A stretch of 64,000 nt of DNA from Crossaster papposus (GCA_037893245.1 JBAIAA010000237.1:1426001-1490000); one strand, 5' to 3'; positions 13,601-23,208 are shown, numbered from the stretch's first letter. A program made the numbers and translations. Notes: generated by a model not told the origin, from the sequence alone.

Positions 13601-16600
13601 GATTCCCAATCACCGGCCGGCACTCGGGATGAAAATGAAGCCTGCCAGCCAGCACAAATTGTGCTGCATTACATGGCGACCGGCATGTGCTAGTCGGCAT
13701 TTCCAATCACCAGCCGGCACTTGGGATGAAAATGAAGCTTGCCAAATTGTTTTGCATTACATGGCGAATGCGTGTTTTGACAGAGAAAATAGGTCGATAC
13801 TACAATGGCTCAACCCTCCAGCCCCAAAACAGCCGGCACTAAAAAAATGTCTAGCTACAACTCGATCTGATAGCTCCCAGGATATTCAGTTGTGACTGAC
13901 ACATTAAATATGCCAGCAAGTAATCATGGTACAAGACCAAATGTGCTCTGTGTTCAGTTTGAACTTTTTCATCATGTACTATATTATGGTGTCTGGAGGA
14001 TGTCAGTTCGTCCTAATTTATTAAAATGTTGTTTTAAAAATTACCCCAAATATGTTCTGAACAACATCAAAACAAATCTGTGTAACGTTCACTTATTTGT
14101 GAAGAGTTGAGGCGCGGCAAAGCCAGCAAAAAATATTTGATGCTCGTATACAAGGCACTGAAAGCCTTATATTGTTGAAGCATTTTTCATTGAAGTGGCG
14201 TTTAGAAGATTGTGCACATGCTTAACTCTTTATGTTCCCAACTTTTCTCTATAGAAAGGCTATATGTGGGACCATGGAAAAAGTCCTTCCTCCATGGTTG
14301 GACACAATCAAATTTTCTGTTCCTTGTTTATTCAAGGTTTTCCCGAAATTCCAATCTCTCTCTCTCTCACTCTTGTTTATTCAAAGGACCTGACCAAATT
14401 CCAATCCAGGAAAACAGGAAGGGGACCTTTACAGCCAGGATGGAAGGTAAATAGATCAGACATTTTGTTGTGCTGCCTAGTCATTCACAACCGGTAGAGG
14501 GCGACATTTACTTTTCATGGAAGAAGTTTATTCAGAGTGAACTGGCCACTGTAATTGTATTGTATAGCAAATATTGTTACACTGACTTGTTTGAAATTTT
14601 GTATTTGTAGATGCTGGAAAACTTAGGAAAAACCAGGAAAAACCAAGAAAAAACAAGAAAAAACAATCATGTTCTTGTAGTCTGGTTCCCAGTCCCCGCT
14701 TAAGATTAACAGAGTAATTTATAAATGTTGGGGAATTGTACGGTCTGGAAACCAGTCTAGCTGTTTACAAAATGTTGACTAACTATATGGTAAATTGGGG
14801 TTAACCTTAACCCCCTATAGGCCCTTCTGGCCAGGAACCATTCTAAATATATTTCCTATACCCGGTATGTTACCAAGACTTTGTTTCTATAAATGTGCAA
14901 ATTTTTAAAAACAATTTTGGGAACGGTTGCATGTTTATGAAAAGTTATACATACACAGTATAATACTTTATAGACTATAGCTTTATAGTATAACACATTT
15001 TGGAAACGAACTCTTCAAACATTCTCCACAGTGAAGAAAATAATAGCCAATTTGTGGTGCACAATCCTCTACTAATTAAATTGGTTGCCAGATTGCTAAT
15101 AATGGAGCTTTAGAGGCCAAAAATATCCAATCGAGGAGGATCTAATAATGAAAGAAAATAACCCACGGGGTAAATAATGCACAATTAGAAATGATGCATA
15201 CATCATGTACCGGTAGTGCAGATGTTTTTATATTTTTTGTTTGTTTGCTTTTTGTGTGTGTGAATGCAGAAACATTGCGAGACCATCATGTGTTCCTATA
15301 AAGTGGTACGAGTCAAGTTTGAAGTGTGGGGCTTTCAATCCAGGGTAGAAAGTGTCGTGCACAGGGTGAGTCCGCTTCATATATATACTGGTATGTGACC
15401 GACTCTAAAAAAAAAAAAGCGCTGTGCATTATCATGTATTGGCCCACACAACTTTGAGAGGGTAAACAATTTAACAAAATGTGATTTTTGTTATTTGTCG
15501 TCATGAATGACAATTTTAATACCTACATTTTCAGGTTTCATTTTGATTTTTATGAATAAAGTGAAGAAAAAAACGAATATTTTGTGTGCATCGTTCTAGA
15601 GCCAGCTATTTGAAAGCCCGTTTTTTTCAGAATTGTGTACCTCCAAGTTGAACTCCAAGAAAGTAATCGCCATGTCATATCTCCGGGACAGAAGGGGCTA
15701 CGGAGCTCTATTATAGTCAACATTTTTAAAACTAAGCCATAGTAATGTACACAAAACATTTGTGGCTGTTCCCACCAATGAAATTAGTGTATTCAAGAAC
15801 ACGATATAAACCGACGGAATTGATGTGATGTCCGAGTTTAACATCGTTGGATAAAGCCATTGTGATCTGTAATGGTTTACATTGGTCTTTTTTAAATGTT
15901 ATTTACATCGGCCTTTATTTAAATGTTATTTACATTATTTACATTATTTACATGTAGGCAATTCAGGATATTCTGTTGCTTGGGCACAAACAAGCATTTG
16001 CATGGATTGACGAATGGTACGGTGAGTACTGGCCTGCTTGTCATTAATACTAACAGTTTAATGTATAGGCAGCGTTTTGGTAAGGAAAGGTATACCCAGC
16101 ACAATTCAAAAGGTAGTAGGATACACCATTTGAAGATATCGAAAACAAATTACTACCGAATTATCAAGAAATATCTTACTTATTTGAATATAAAGAAGGA
16201 TTGTAGACATCCAGCAAAATGATTGCGCAAGATATCCTGTAATTGTTCCAAAACATTGAATTTTATTTAAAAAATTCACGATCGCCAGACGGCGGTTAAA
16301 AACGAACTCCGTTTTTCATGCTTTTTTTTTGCATCCGGCCATGATTGTAAAACTTCGAACAGGTCAGTTAACCAGTTCGCGCCGGATGACGTATATAGAC
16401 GCAAAAATGTCCACAAATTCAAAACGGATGACGCATAAACACGCCAAGTTCAAGTTCGTAAATGTATGTCAGCAGCGAGCAAGGCCGGAAATGCCTGAAC
16501 CCGCTTCGGATCGAGTTTCGTTAAAAACAATCCCGCCCGTGGGCTCAGCGATGTTAAAATAATCCCGGCGCGAACTGATTAAATGATATTTACTATAAAA

Positions 16601-17862
16601 TACAACCCCTCACATCCACCCATTCGTGATCATTCAAGCAATTACCAATGGTGTATCTTACCTTTAAGCCAAAGTGGACCCCCCCCCCTTTTGTTTGTAT
16701 ACACTCCAGACTATTGTTACCTAACGCATTCACCCTAGATATCCGAAGAGAATTTGAGATTTCAGTGCTGTCAAGTGTCAAGGCACTGTGACAGTAGATG
16801 CCATTATCAACAAGATGAATCAAATTCCATTCAAGATACTGTTTAATGCACAGGCATGATGTATGCTGGAGATCTCTTCGTCTCATGTAAAAACGTTGTT
16901 GTTTATGAGTTACGCGATCACTTCCCGCAAGAGAGCGTAATAATCACAGCGGATTTACCATCACCCGTGAGCCGCTATCGCAACAATATTTTGGGGACAA
17001 AATCCAATATTTGACCAGTGTCGCCACGAGATAAGAGAAAACTCGGACCTTTTAAGAATTTAGATATTCTGGATCCCGCAGAACAAGAACTGATCCAATG
17101 GTAGACAACATTGAGAGAAACTGAGTTCAGTAATGGAAATGAGGACCAACGACTTACTTTAATTGTTAAAACTGATTCTTCAGAAAATGACTTTTAAAAG
17201 CCTAGAGTCTAGCTGTGTCACAGTGAATGTGATAAAAATAGGATGAAATAGGTCTCAATGTTTGACAGAAGAACAAAATTGGTGAAAGGTAAAACAGGAC
17301 TTACAAATTAATGTTTCTAATGAAAACAAATACAAAATCGACCACCCCTTTAAATTTTGGCTTTTGCCCTCTTTGGTAATTTCCAACTTTACTCTCATTT
17401 TGTGGTGACGGGTCACATACCGTATGTGACCATCTACGACAAAAGGGCTGTAAAGTCGCCAGAGCTTTTTTTGAGAAAAGGACCATTAAAATATGTGAAA
17501 AACCATTAAAAACTAAGTATTTTCATATTTAGTGTTACTTGTTGTAGCTAACCATAAATACCAACAATGTCTTGTAATACATCATTTTAAAGCTTATTTC
17601 TTGTAGATTTAATTTCTCTAAATATCTCAAAACGTCAAGATGCCTACTTTACAGTTATTTCTTCTCTTGGCGACTTGCAGACATGAGCGAAGACGACGTC
17701 AGGAACTATGAGAAGAGACAGCAGGAGGCCACCAACACCAAGGTGCACTCGGGCCTAAAACGGGAGAGCAGCCGAGAGTCGGCCGAGGACGAGGAATTCA
17801 CACTTGCCTCGGAGGAACCGCTGGAGGAAGAGCAAGAGGTGTTGGCTTTGAGTCCAAAGTAG
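3633..17862 (+). CDS. PITPNC1: PITPNC1-like phosphatidylinositol transfer protein (RdgB-beta class), 3' eight exons
   Basis: This is a soluble START-like lipid carrier. Family knowledge: class IIB PITPs bind phosphatidylinositol and phosphatidic acid in a single pocket. Eight exons (3633-3730, 12344-12351, 12944-13015, 13334-13432, 14387-14446, 15270-15365, 15958-16021, 17681-17862) join in frame with GT-AG junctions and give about 225 residues. Visible family motifs in order are EKAWNYFPHTITEYT, CSFLPKFSIFIETRYE, LDIAYDDIPEKHF, KTGRGPL, IMCSYKVVRVKFEVWG, GHKQAFAWIDEWY and the C-terminal helix DMSEDDVRNYEKRQQEATN. The GHKQAFAW...EWY and QEATN segments fit PITPNC1 better than PITPNA/B. After the helix there is only a short Ser/Glu-rich acidic tail ending ALSPK, shorter than the long vertebrate isoform. 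The N-terminal ~70 residues are upstream of the window. Introns are 0.3-8.6 kb and MITE-rich. Confidence 0.93.
3788..3990 (+). repeat. T/G-rich low-complexity block (TTTTGGGG-like)
   Basis: About 200 bp of irregular TTTTGGGG, TTTTGAGG and TTTGGGTTT units lie on the + strand, starting about 60 bp after the donor of PITPNC1 exon a. Strand asymmetry is extreme, with almost no C. It is not a telomere array because the unit is irregular. Confidence 0.8.
3998..4110 (+). mobile_element. tRNA-derived SINE fragment with conserved core
   Basis: A B-box-like GGTCAGGGGTTCGAATG is followed by CCTTGGGCAAGCCACTTCAC, TTGCCTCACTCCACCCGGGA and GTATAAATGGGTAC. To my knowledge this core is widespread in SINEs of marine invertebrates. 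The A-box half is weak (TATAGCCTAGTTTAGGG). Confidence 0.65.
5221..5609. mobile_element. Full-length GATCGTATACG MITE (~390 bp)
   Basis: The inverted ends are AAAGAGATCGTATACGTTTG and CAAACGTATACGATCCCTTT. The interior includes GATATTGCCGGAATTGAGCG and GAAACGTCACTGCAGTAACG. Two more copies occur at 23209-23476 and from 63683 to the window end. No ORF is present. Confidence 0.85.
8031..8261. mobile_element. piggyBac-like MITE, family A, copy 1 (TTAA flanks)
   Basis: The element is 231 bp and starts CCAGTTCGCGCC. It ends GGCGCAAACTGG. TTAA is present on both sides (8027-8030 and 8262-8265). The TTAA duplication is the hallmark of piggyBac transposases. It encodes nothing, so it would depend on a transposase elsewhere. 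Confidence 0.88.
8227..8599. repeat. ~185-bp tandem duplication with terminal G runs
   Basis: Two units (about 8227-8406 and 8411-8599) both start with the right end of the adjacent MITE (GCTCGGTGATGTTAAAATAA) and both end in a G-rich run followed by GTGTGTT. The break at the G run suggests slippage or template switching there. Confidence 0.85.
9331..9417. repeat. Perfect hairpin with ~34-bp arms
   Basis: AATTTGCCTGGATAAAGCTT is followed by its exact reverse complement after an AT-rich spacer of about 17 bases. It may be a very small inverted-repeat element. No target duplication was identified. Confidence 0.85.
10281..10680. mobile_element. GGTAGGATACACC-type MITE with internal C31 run
   Basis: Left landmarks are CCATTTGCAGATATCG and AAGAAATATGTTACTC. 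The right end is ACCAATGGTGTATCTAACCT. An uninterrupted run of 31 C at 10594-10624 sits where other copies have a short C run (ACAACCCCC). Confidence 0.8.
10729..10840. mobile_element. Truncated GGTAGGATACACC-type MITE
   Basis: Only the left ~110 bp is present (AAAGGTAGAATACACCATTT, AAGAAATATCTTAC, GTAAATAATGATTG). Confidence 0.75.
10940..10996. repeat. ATATATCCCATATT short tandem repeat
   Basis: Three to four units of about 16 bp (TATATATCCCATAT) are preceded by irregular versions of the same unit. Confidence 0.75.
11012..11398. mobile_element. Full-length GGTAGGATACACC-type MITE
   Basis: This 387-bp copy has inverted ends AAAGGTAGTGTACACCATT and AATGGTGTATACTACCTTT. It serves as the reference copy for the family here. 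It has no coding capacity; the short open frames inside are incidental. Confidence 0.88.
11481..11830. mobile_element. GGTAGGATACACC-type MITE, right end lost
   Basis: It starts TTAAGGTAGGATACACCATT and runs through ATGATTGTAG-like and CGATCGCGGG segments. It breaks off in a TCCACCCATTCAA short tandem repeat. Confidence 0.8.
12344..12351 (+). CDS. PITPNC1: PITPNC1 exon b, 8-nt micro-exon
   Basis: The exon is AATATACG. It follows the pyrimidine-rich acceptor TTTCCTGCTACAG and precedes the consensus donor GTAAGTG. With the G left over from exon a it reads Glu-Tyr-Thr, exactly the residues the family has between TIT and CSFLPKF. An in-frame TAA at 12328-12330 rules out a longer exon in this frame, and there is only one AG between that stop and the donor. 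Confidence 0.88.
12458..12691. mobile_element. piggyBac-like MITE, family A, copy 2 (TTAA flanks)
   Basis: The 234-bp element starts CCAGTTTGCGCC and ends GGCACGAACTGA, with TTAA at 12454-12457 and 12692-12695. It is in the opposite orientation to the copy at 8031 and lies 106 bp after the PITPNC1 micro-exon. Confidence 0.87.
12944..13015 (+). CDS. PITPNC1: PITPNC1 exon c
   Basis: The acceptor is TATTTTGCAG, the donor is GTAAGTAA, and the 24 codons are phase 0 at both ends. It encodes CSFLPKFSIFIETRYE and then NNSGTTEN, a beta-strand segment of the lipid-binding fold. Confidence 0.93.
13334..13432 (+). CDS. PITPNC1: PITPNC1 exon d
   Basis: The acceptor is TTTCCACAG, the donor is GTAATT, and there are 33 codons in phase 0. 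It contains LHLDIAYDDIPEKHFREEE, corresponding to the family FIDIA-DEIPERY segment. Confidence 0.94.
13448..13533. repeat. ~30-bp tandem repeat (GGCCACTAGCCAAATGAGT)
   Basis: Two to three units of GGCCACTAGCCAAATGAGT plus GGCCATT lie inside the intron between exons d and e. Confidence 0.8.
13560..13770. repeat. ~115-bp tandem duplication
   Basis: Two units are seen containing GGCATGTGCTAG, ATTCCCAATCACC-like and CTCGGGATGAAAATGAAGC-like segments. The open frame across it is a by-product of the duplication and resembles no protein I recognise. Confidence 0.75.
14387..14446 (+). CDS. PITPNC1: PITPNC1 exon e
   Basis: The acceptor is TTATTCAAAG, the donor is GTAAAT, and there are 20 codons. It encodes DLTKFQSRKTGRGPLQPGWK. 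The KTGRGPL block is a family signature near the lipid-binding loop. In vertebrate PITPs the matching loop carries a conserved kinase-type site (KFxSxKTGRGPL). Confidence 0.95.
14554..14680. mobile_element. Diverged fragment of GGTAGGATACACC-type MITE
   Basis: AGCAAATATTGTTACACTGA, CTTGTTTGAAATTTTGTA and GATGCTGGAAAAC follow the internal order of the full-length family copies. The segment ends in an AAAACCAGGAAAAACC simple repeat. Confidence 0.55.
15270..15365 (+). CDS. PITPNC1: PITPNC1 exon f
   Basis: The acceptor is TGAATGCAG, the donor is GTGAGT, and there are 32 codons. It contains IMCSYKVVRVKFEVWGFQSR, the strand and turn that follow the KTGRGPL loop in the family. Confidence 0.95.
15958..16021 (+). 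CDS. PITPNC1: PITPNC1 exon g
   Basis: The acceptor is TTTACATGTAG and the donor is GTGAGTA. The 64-nt exon ends after the first base of a codon. It encodes AIQDILLLGHKQAFAWIDEW plus Tyr. The WxDEWY motif is a membrane-interaction signature of the PITP fold. Confidence 0.95.
16108..16668. mobile_element. GGTAGGATACACC-type MITE carrying a nested element
   Basis: The ends are AAAGGTAGTAGGATACACC and GGTGTATCTTACCTTT. The copy is 561 bp rather than ~390 because a family A piggyBac-like MITE (16372-16578) is inserted at the internal TTAA of CAGTTAAACGATATT. The other MITE copies show the unbroken site. Confidence 0.88.
16372..16578. mobile_element. piggyBac-like MITE, family A, copy 3 (nested)
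   Basis: The 207-bp element starts CCAGTTCGCGCC and ends GGCGCGAACTGA, with TTAA at 16368-16371 and 16579-16582. The host MITE supplies the empty-site comparison, so this is the best-proven insertion of the family. Confidence 0.92.
17281..17425. mobile_element. Half copy of the ATATGTGACC MITE
   Basis: AAAATCGACCACCCCTTTAA and ACTCTCATTTTGTGGTGACG then GGTCACATAC match the right half of the full copy at 59600-60031. Confidence 0.75.
17681..17862 (+). CDS. PITPNC1: PITPNC1 terminal coding exon
   Basis: The acceptor is GCGACTTGCAG and the stop TAG is at 17860-17862. It encodes the C-terminal helix DMSEDDVRNYEKRQQEATNT, then a Lys/Arg/Ser patch (KRESSRES) and a strongly acidic tail. Vertebrate RdgB-beta has a longer Ser/Pro-rich tail that binds 14-3-3. 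Only a short tail is present here, and whether an alternative longer terminal exon exists cannot be seen. Confidence 0.93.
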
Positions 17863-17962
17863 AGGACCACCGTTGATCCTTTCCCTAATACCAGTGAACT
17901 TTCTGTGTTGTACAGTCAAGTGTCGATCACAAATCAATCGAATGTTTAAAAGGGTGGGACTT

Positions 17963-17968
17963 AATAAA
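17963..17968 (+). terminator. Poly(A) signal AATAAA of PITPNC1
   Basis: A canonical AATAAA lies 100 bases after the PITPNC1 stop. It is the first one in the 3' flank and sits just before the 16-bp minisatellite. Confidence 0.6.
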
Positions 17969-18121
17969 CCTACGACCTGCTTACTTATGACTCGAGATAC
18001 TACAGTACATGTGGTTTACTTGTGATTGACTTGTGACTGATCTGTGACAATTTGACTTACAACAATCTTGCAGATACATGGACAAGTTGAAGTTGACCAA
18101 AAGTAGGCTGCTGTTTCGAAC

Positions 18122-18424
18122 TTGTTGGAACCGACCTTGGTTGGAACCGACCATGGTTGGAACCGACCTTGGTTGGAACCGACCATGGTTGGAACCGACC
18201 GCGGTTGGAACCGACCGCGGTTGGAACCGACCGCGGTTGGAACCGACCGCGGTTGGAACCGACCGCGGTTGGAACCGACCGCGGTTGGAACCGACCGCGG
18301 TTGGAACCGACCGCGGTTGGAACCGACCGCGGTTGGAACCGACCGCGGTTGGAACCGACCGCGGTTGGAACCGACCGCGGTTGGAACCGACCGCGGTTGG
18401 AACCGACCGCGGTTGGAACCGACC
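18122..18424. repeat. 16-bp minisatellite, ~19 units (GGTTGGAACCGACCGC)
   Basis: The array is uninterrupted. The first four units vary at two bases (CCTT or CCAT instead of CCGC) and the remaining units are identical. Because 16 is not a multiple of 3 and the unit lacks stops, every frame on both strands stays open; these frames are not genes. The unit is largely self-complementary (GGTTGGAACC). The array lies 150 bp past the PITPNC1 poly(A) signal. Confidence 0.97.
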
Positions 18425-18983
18425 ATATGGTTGCAGCTTTCAACCAGTAACCAGAAACTATTTTTCTAAAGAATCTCGTCTTTATCTATAAATAATTCCC
18501 TACAACCGCTCTTCCTGGGAATTTAAGAGCCTGGCATTCAATCCAAAAGGGCATTATTTTTAATGAACTGTTTTTAAAGGTTGCTTTTATCTAGTTGTCC
18601 AAGAACTTTTTATTGAGAGTAATGCAACTTGTGTGGTCCAAATAACGACCAAACACGAACACAGATTGTTTCTGATTGGCTACAAACAATCCCATGGGTG
18701 GCATGTTCAAGTTGCAATTGTCTCCGGAAATGTTTTCCAATGTCCAATGAGAACACTTTTGGAGGCATTACTTAGGCGTTGCCATGCACATTTTGGACAG
18801 TATTATTGGCCGGAAAAAAGCATTTAATTACGTGGTATCCTAGGTGTGTTCGCATTGGACTTCGTTTGTAAAGCTCACCGATCGCCCAGGAAAAATGTCT
18901 TCCAAGTTCAGTGGTTAGTTGTACCAGCCAAAATTGACCCCGTAAAAGTGACTAGGTTGAGTACGTGTCAGTTACACTGCCAG

Positions 18984-19122
18984 CGGCCGATTTCACCAAT
19001 GTTAGGATTAATCCTAGGAAGAGTAACTCCTCCTAACTTGCAATAGATCCAATGCAAGTTAGGATGAGTTACTCATCCTAACTCGAGATAGGATTAATCC
19101 TAGCGTTTCGTGAAATCGGCCG
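18984..19122. mobile_element. 139-bp palindromic MITE
   Basis: The ends are CGGCCGATTTCAC and GTGAAATCGGCCG. The inner arms repeat TTAGGATTAATCCTA and CTAACTTGCA in inverted order around ATAGATCC. No target duplication is clear. Confidence 0.8.
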
Positions 19123-19224
19123 CAGTAAGAACTATTGACTCGTCAAGCAGATAAGTAAGGGAATACTTTGACTAGTTTTTACTATCAATTGGCTGGGAGG
19201 CTACCACTAAATAATTAATAATAA

Positions 19225-19550
19225 TTTAGGAGGTTAATCCTCCTTAGCCGCAGCTAGGGTGCTGAATTGTGAAGGACGCGGCTACAAAGTTTTTGAGTCG
19301 ATGGTACGTAAAGGCAAATCTGGCAGCCGGCCACACGACCCATATCTGACCATGGGTCACAGCCAGCCAAAGATTGTAAATGTTGATTTTCGTGAAGGGA
19401 GGAAAACTTAGGAACCCGGAGAAAAACCTCTTGTGGCACAGTAAAACAATTAAGGAACAGCTCTACTTGCATATGGCTCAAGCTGGGAATCGAACCCAGC
19501 CACATTGGTGAGAGACAAGTGTTTTACACACTTGGCACCCAAGCTACTAA
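19225..19550 (-). mobile_element. tRNA-derived SINE, family 2, copy 1
   Basis: Read on the minus strand, a tRNA-like head (B-box GGTTCGATTCCC) is followed by a core that reads on the + strand as GAGGAAAACTTAGGAACCCG then GAGAAAAACCTCTTGTGGCA. The element ends near ATTATTATT. It matches the copy at 57885-58235. It is not a functional tRNA because the cloverleaf cannot be completed. Confidence 0.75.
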
Positions 19551-20939
19551 AGGTTGAACCCATGTCAATTAAAAAGGAAGTCCGATGTGAATGCAGCTAA
19601 ATTGAGGTTGCCAGAATATTTGATTCACAGCTCTAAATAGGACCATTCCTCGGTGTGCTATAATGGCGTAAGTTGTTTTAATGTTACTAAAAGTATTACT
19701 AAACATATTTTATGTGCTAATGTTTTAGAGCATTTTATTATACACGGTCGGTTAAAAAAGTGTTTAGGATTCATCATCATTCGAAACAGAGATGCGAGAA
19801 ATAATCATGATCTGAACACAGTAGGACCTTATTGTAAATTTATGAAAACAGGTCTTCCCCTATAACCACCTCTTTCAAATTATGAATTTTTTTTTACTGA
19901 AGTGTTTTTAAAATAGAAAGTTTTCTCTCCTTGTTGTTCATCTCTCTTAAATTATTTCATGGTAATGTTTGAAGAAAATGTATTTGTATTTGTTTAAACC
20001 TATGTATAAAAATTTTAAAAATGTGTATCTTCCAAAAAAAAAAAATTAATTCACAATCGAGGTTTACAGTTTTCTTTACCTAAAGCAGAAATGAGTATTT
20101 TAACTGCTACAATAGTTGGGATAACTCAATGTAAATGTAATAATGCCAAACACTCTTAACGTCACCTAAAAATACTACAAAATACTACTTGAGTAAACTA
20201 TAGGCAGTATGCAGCACTCTTACTATGAGGATTGTGTAGCAGGATTTTATGGAGCAAATCTCAAACCATTTGTAAAGACACAAGACACAAGGCCGAAATT
20301 GTAGATGAAGCCATGGTTTGCTATAATTTATTTTTCTGCCAAACAGATTCTCATTACAACTTGGCTTTTATTTTGCTTGCTTTATAAAAATCTAGACATC
20401 TTTAATTTTTTTCAACATGTTCATGTGTCTAAACTTTCCGACCTCAAAACGAATGCAACATCATAGATGCATCATATCACAAGGGGTCATTGTGTAGTGT
20501 CATTTGACAATACATGGAGCATTCCATTAACATTGTGGTTGTAGGATGCAGTTTTTTGTGGTCAGCGCCTAACATTTATGTACAACTGGTGGCAGAAGTA
20601 CTCCTCACAAACAAAGGGGGTTTCAGTGTGTAGGAAGCAATTAAGTTACAAGGCAAAGGTGATATTTCCCTTCTTTGTGTTGGTCATTGTTCCTGGAATC
20701 TGGCGAATACTTTTCCGATAATTAGGGTGATGTGTTAGGTAACAATAGTCTGGATCACACTGTATATGGTATACAGACAAAAGGGCTGGTGCCAATTTAA
20801 GACCAATGCAATTAATAAGCTGGTGCTCCATGGTAAGACATAGTTTGTTAAGATCCACTATGCACACTACATGCACAATGTTGGCAAAACCGTCCATAAA
20901 CTTCCTTTCCTGAGAAAGTTTCTAACTTATAAGTTCTAT

Positions 20940-21035
20940 AAATTTCAAAGTGAACAAAGAATGTGCTAAGGCGGGACTTGAACCTGCGACCTCTGAAATA
21001 CTAGACCGGCGCTCTACCAACTATTAAGATTTCTA
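20940..21035 (-). mobile_element. tRNA-derived SINE, family 1, fragment
   Basis: AAGTGAACAAAGAA is followed by GGCGGGACTTGAACCTGCGA (B box in reverse) and GCGCTCTACCAACTA (A box in reverse). The tail AAGTGAACAAAGAA is the family-1 marker. Confidence 0.75.
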
Positions 21036-21317
21036 TAAAAAAATCTCAAGTTGATTATTTGTTTTAGCTAGTGTGTATCCCTGGAAGGTTCTTAAACTAT
21101 ATTGGGTTTTCTTAAACCATATTTTGTTTTTAGCACATTTTAACCTAAATGTAATGTTTTCACAGTGAAAGATTTGTAAATTTTGTGGTTTTGAATGATA
21201 ATCTGGTTATGTCTGGAGTTTGACATTATAAATACTCCATCATATATTCGTTATATGATTGTCAGTAATTTCAAATAATTATGAATATTGTGTTCAATGA
21301 TTTGAAAACCGTTAGTT

Positions 21318-21686
21318 TTAAAGGTAGGATACATTGGTAATTGTTTTAGTTACCATGAATGGGTGGATGTTTTTGGGGTGTTGTATTTTATAGTAAATAT
21401 CGTTTAACTGACCTGTTCAAAGTTCTACAATCATGGATGCCGAGGAAAGCAAGAAAAACGTTTTCAACCGGCTTCGGGCGGTCGTTCTTATGTTGTTCTT
21501 GTTTTTTCGCGATCGTTGATTTTTGTAAATAAAATTCAATTTTTCGAAACAATTATAGGATATCCAGCACAATCATTTTGCTGGATGCCTACAATCAATA
21601 TTTACTTTCAAATAAGTAGGATATTTCTTAATAATTAAGTAGGATTTTTTCCCCGATATTTGCAAATGGTGTATCCTACCTTTTAA
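21318..21686. mobile_element. Full-length GGTAGGATACACC-type MITE
   Basis: The ends are AAAGGTAGGATACATTGG and AATGGTGTATCCTACCTTTT. The copy is 369 bp and keeps all internal landmarks (TATTTTATAGTAAATATCG, TTTTTTCGCGATCG). Confidence 0.85.
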
Positions 21687-22670
21687 GCATTTAAAAATGA
21701 ATTTATAAACATCATTTTTATTGACAAAATTATTTAGGATTTAGGGACGATCGGTGGCAATTTAAACTTTTGCAACAAAAAAAATTCATAAAATAAAATG
21801 ATCAATCAATTTTGGACTTCCTTAGTTTGGACCTCGTTTCAAGATTTTTTTTCTAGTTTAATTAAATCATGTTCTATATATTTATCTACTAATCATTGTG
21901 ATATTTTGTAGTGGCGCACTCCATTTATTGAACTGTGTAATGTACATGTTTCAATTTTATTTTTTTAATTTTGTGTAAATAGGGAAGGAACAATAGGTTA
22001 TTTACTTTAATTTATGTTGATCCACAATAATTTTGATCTCTGAAAAGTATCACACACTTGACTTGGAAAATCTATATTTCATGTAAACTTTATACTAAAG
22101 GTGTCAATTATTGTTAGCATGTAACTGTAGGAACCACAAACATATAAAATGGATTCGAGGGAAAAAATTGTGATAATGGAACTAATATTAGAATAGGATA
22201 TTTGAAATGTAAATGAGATAAGCATAAGCATGGGACGAATGTTTTGAACCCCCCCCCCCCCCCCCCCCCCCCCAAACACGTTACAAAATTACATTTATAG
22301 CATAAAGAGAATTGGTTGAACACTGTTGAATCCCTGCACGTTTTTGTATGCATTTATTATTTTTGAGTCGGTGTGTGTAATAACCATAACTCGGCCAAAG
22401 CATAGGCTATGCCAAAGTTTTAGAAAATCTCAATGTTATTCTCGAGCAATGAAATGCATTTTGAGCGCAAAAATGTGTACACAAAAACTCGTAATAATAC
22501 TGGTTTGTTTTTCTTTATAATTCGAACGTTTGCTTTGTGTACGTGTGGACGTGTACACGTACCCATCAACACGTGTATATGTACGAACGTGTGAACAACG
22601 CTAGTTCAATTCTGCACACGACACGAAATGGTCTCCTTTAGATACGCCCACTAGCAGTTGTCTGTACTAC

Positions 22671-22685
22671 GTCCGCATTACGGAC
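22671..22685. promoter_or_regulatory. Short palindrome upstream of H4 (GTCCGCATTACGGAC)
   Basis: Perfect 5-bp arms flank CATTA, 73 bases before the H4 ATG, where a core promoter element would sit. No canonical TATA box is seen. A regulatory role is inference only. Confidence 0.25.
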
Positions 22686-22703
22686 ATAAACTTCACTGAC
22701 TGA

Positions 22704-23069
<366 letters not shown>

Positions 23070-23098
23070 GCAGACAAGTCCAACCACTAAAACCAACC

Positions 23099-23114
23099 GG
23101 CTCTTTTCAGAGCC
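23099..23114 (+). terminator. Histone mRNA 3' stem-loop of H4
   Basis: GGCTCTTTTCAGAGCC is the canonical 16-nt stem-loop bound by SLBP. It lies 30 bases after the stop and is followed by the purine-rich CAAAAAAGAGAAT, the U7 snRNA target type. Confidence 0.98.
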
Positions 23115-23208
23115 ACACATTTTCAAAAAAGAGAATAGAATATCGGAATGTCTGAATTTCTTGTGCATGAGTGATTTATTTTTAAGGGAGGCCTAAACCG
23201 TAAGGTAT

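Larger units (their letters stand above)
18430..22660. other. Intergenic stretch between PITPNC1 and histone H4
   Basis: No gene was recognised on either strand. It contains a palindromic MITE, two SINE copies, one full GGTAGGATACACC MITE and a C25 run at 22249-22273. The parts 19560-20930 and 21690-22660 show nothing beyond AT-rich unique DNA. Confidence 0.7.

Noticed and set aside
18016-18491. Overlapping open frames of 97-137 codons on both strands
   Set aside because: They are read-through of the GGTTGGAACCGACCGC minisatellite in all frames.
20940-21035. tRNA gene (also considered at 23960, 33300, 54690 and 58150)
   Set aside because: A- and B-box-like motifs are present, but the arms do not pair into a cloverleaf and each is followed by shared non-tRNA tail sequence, so they are SINEs.
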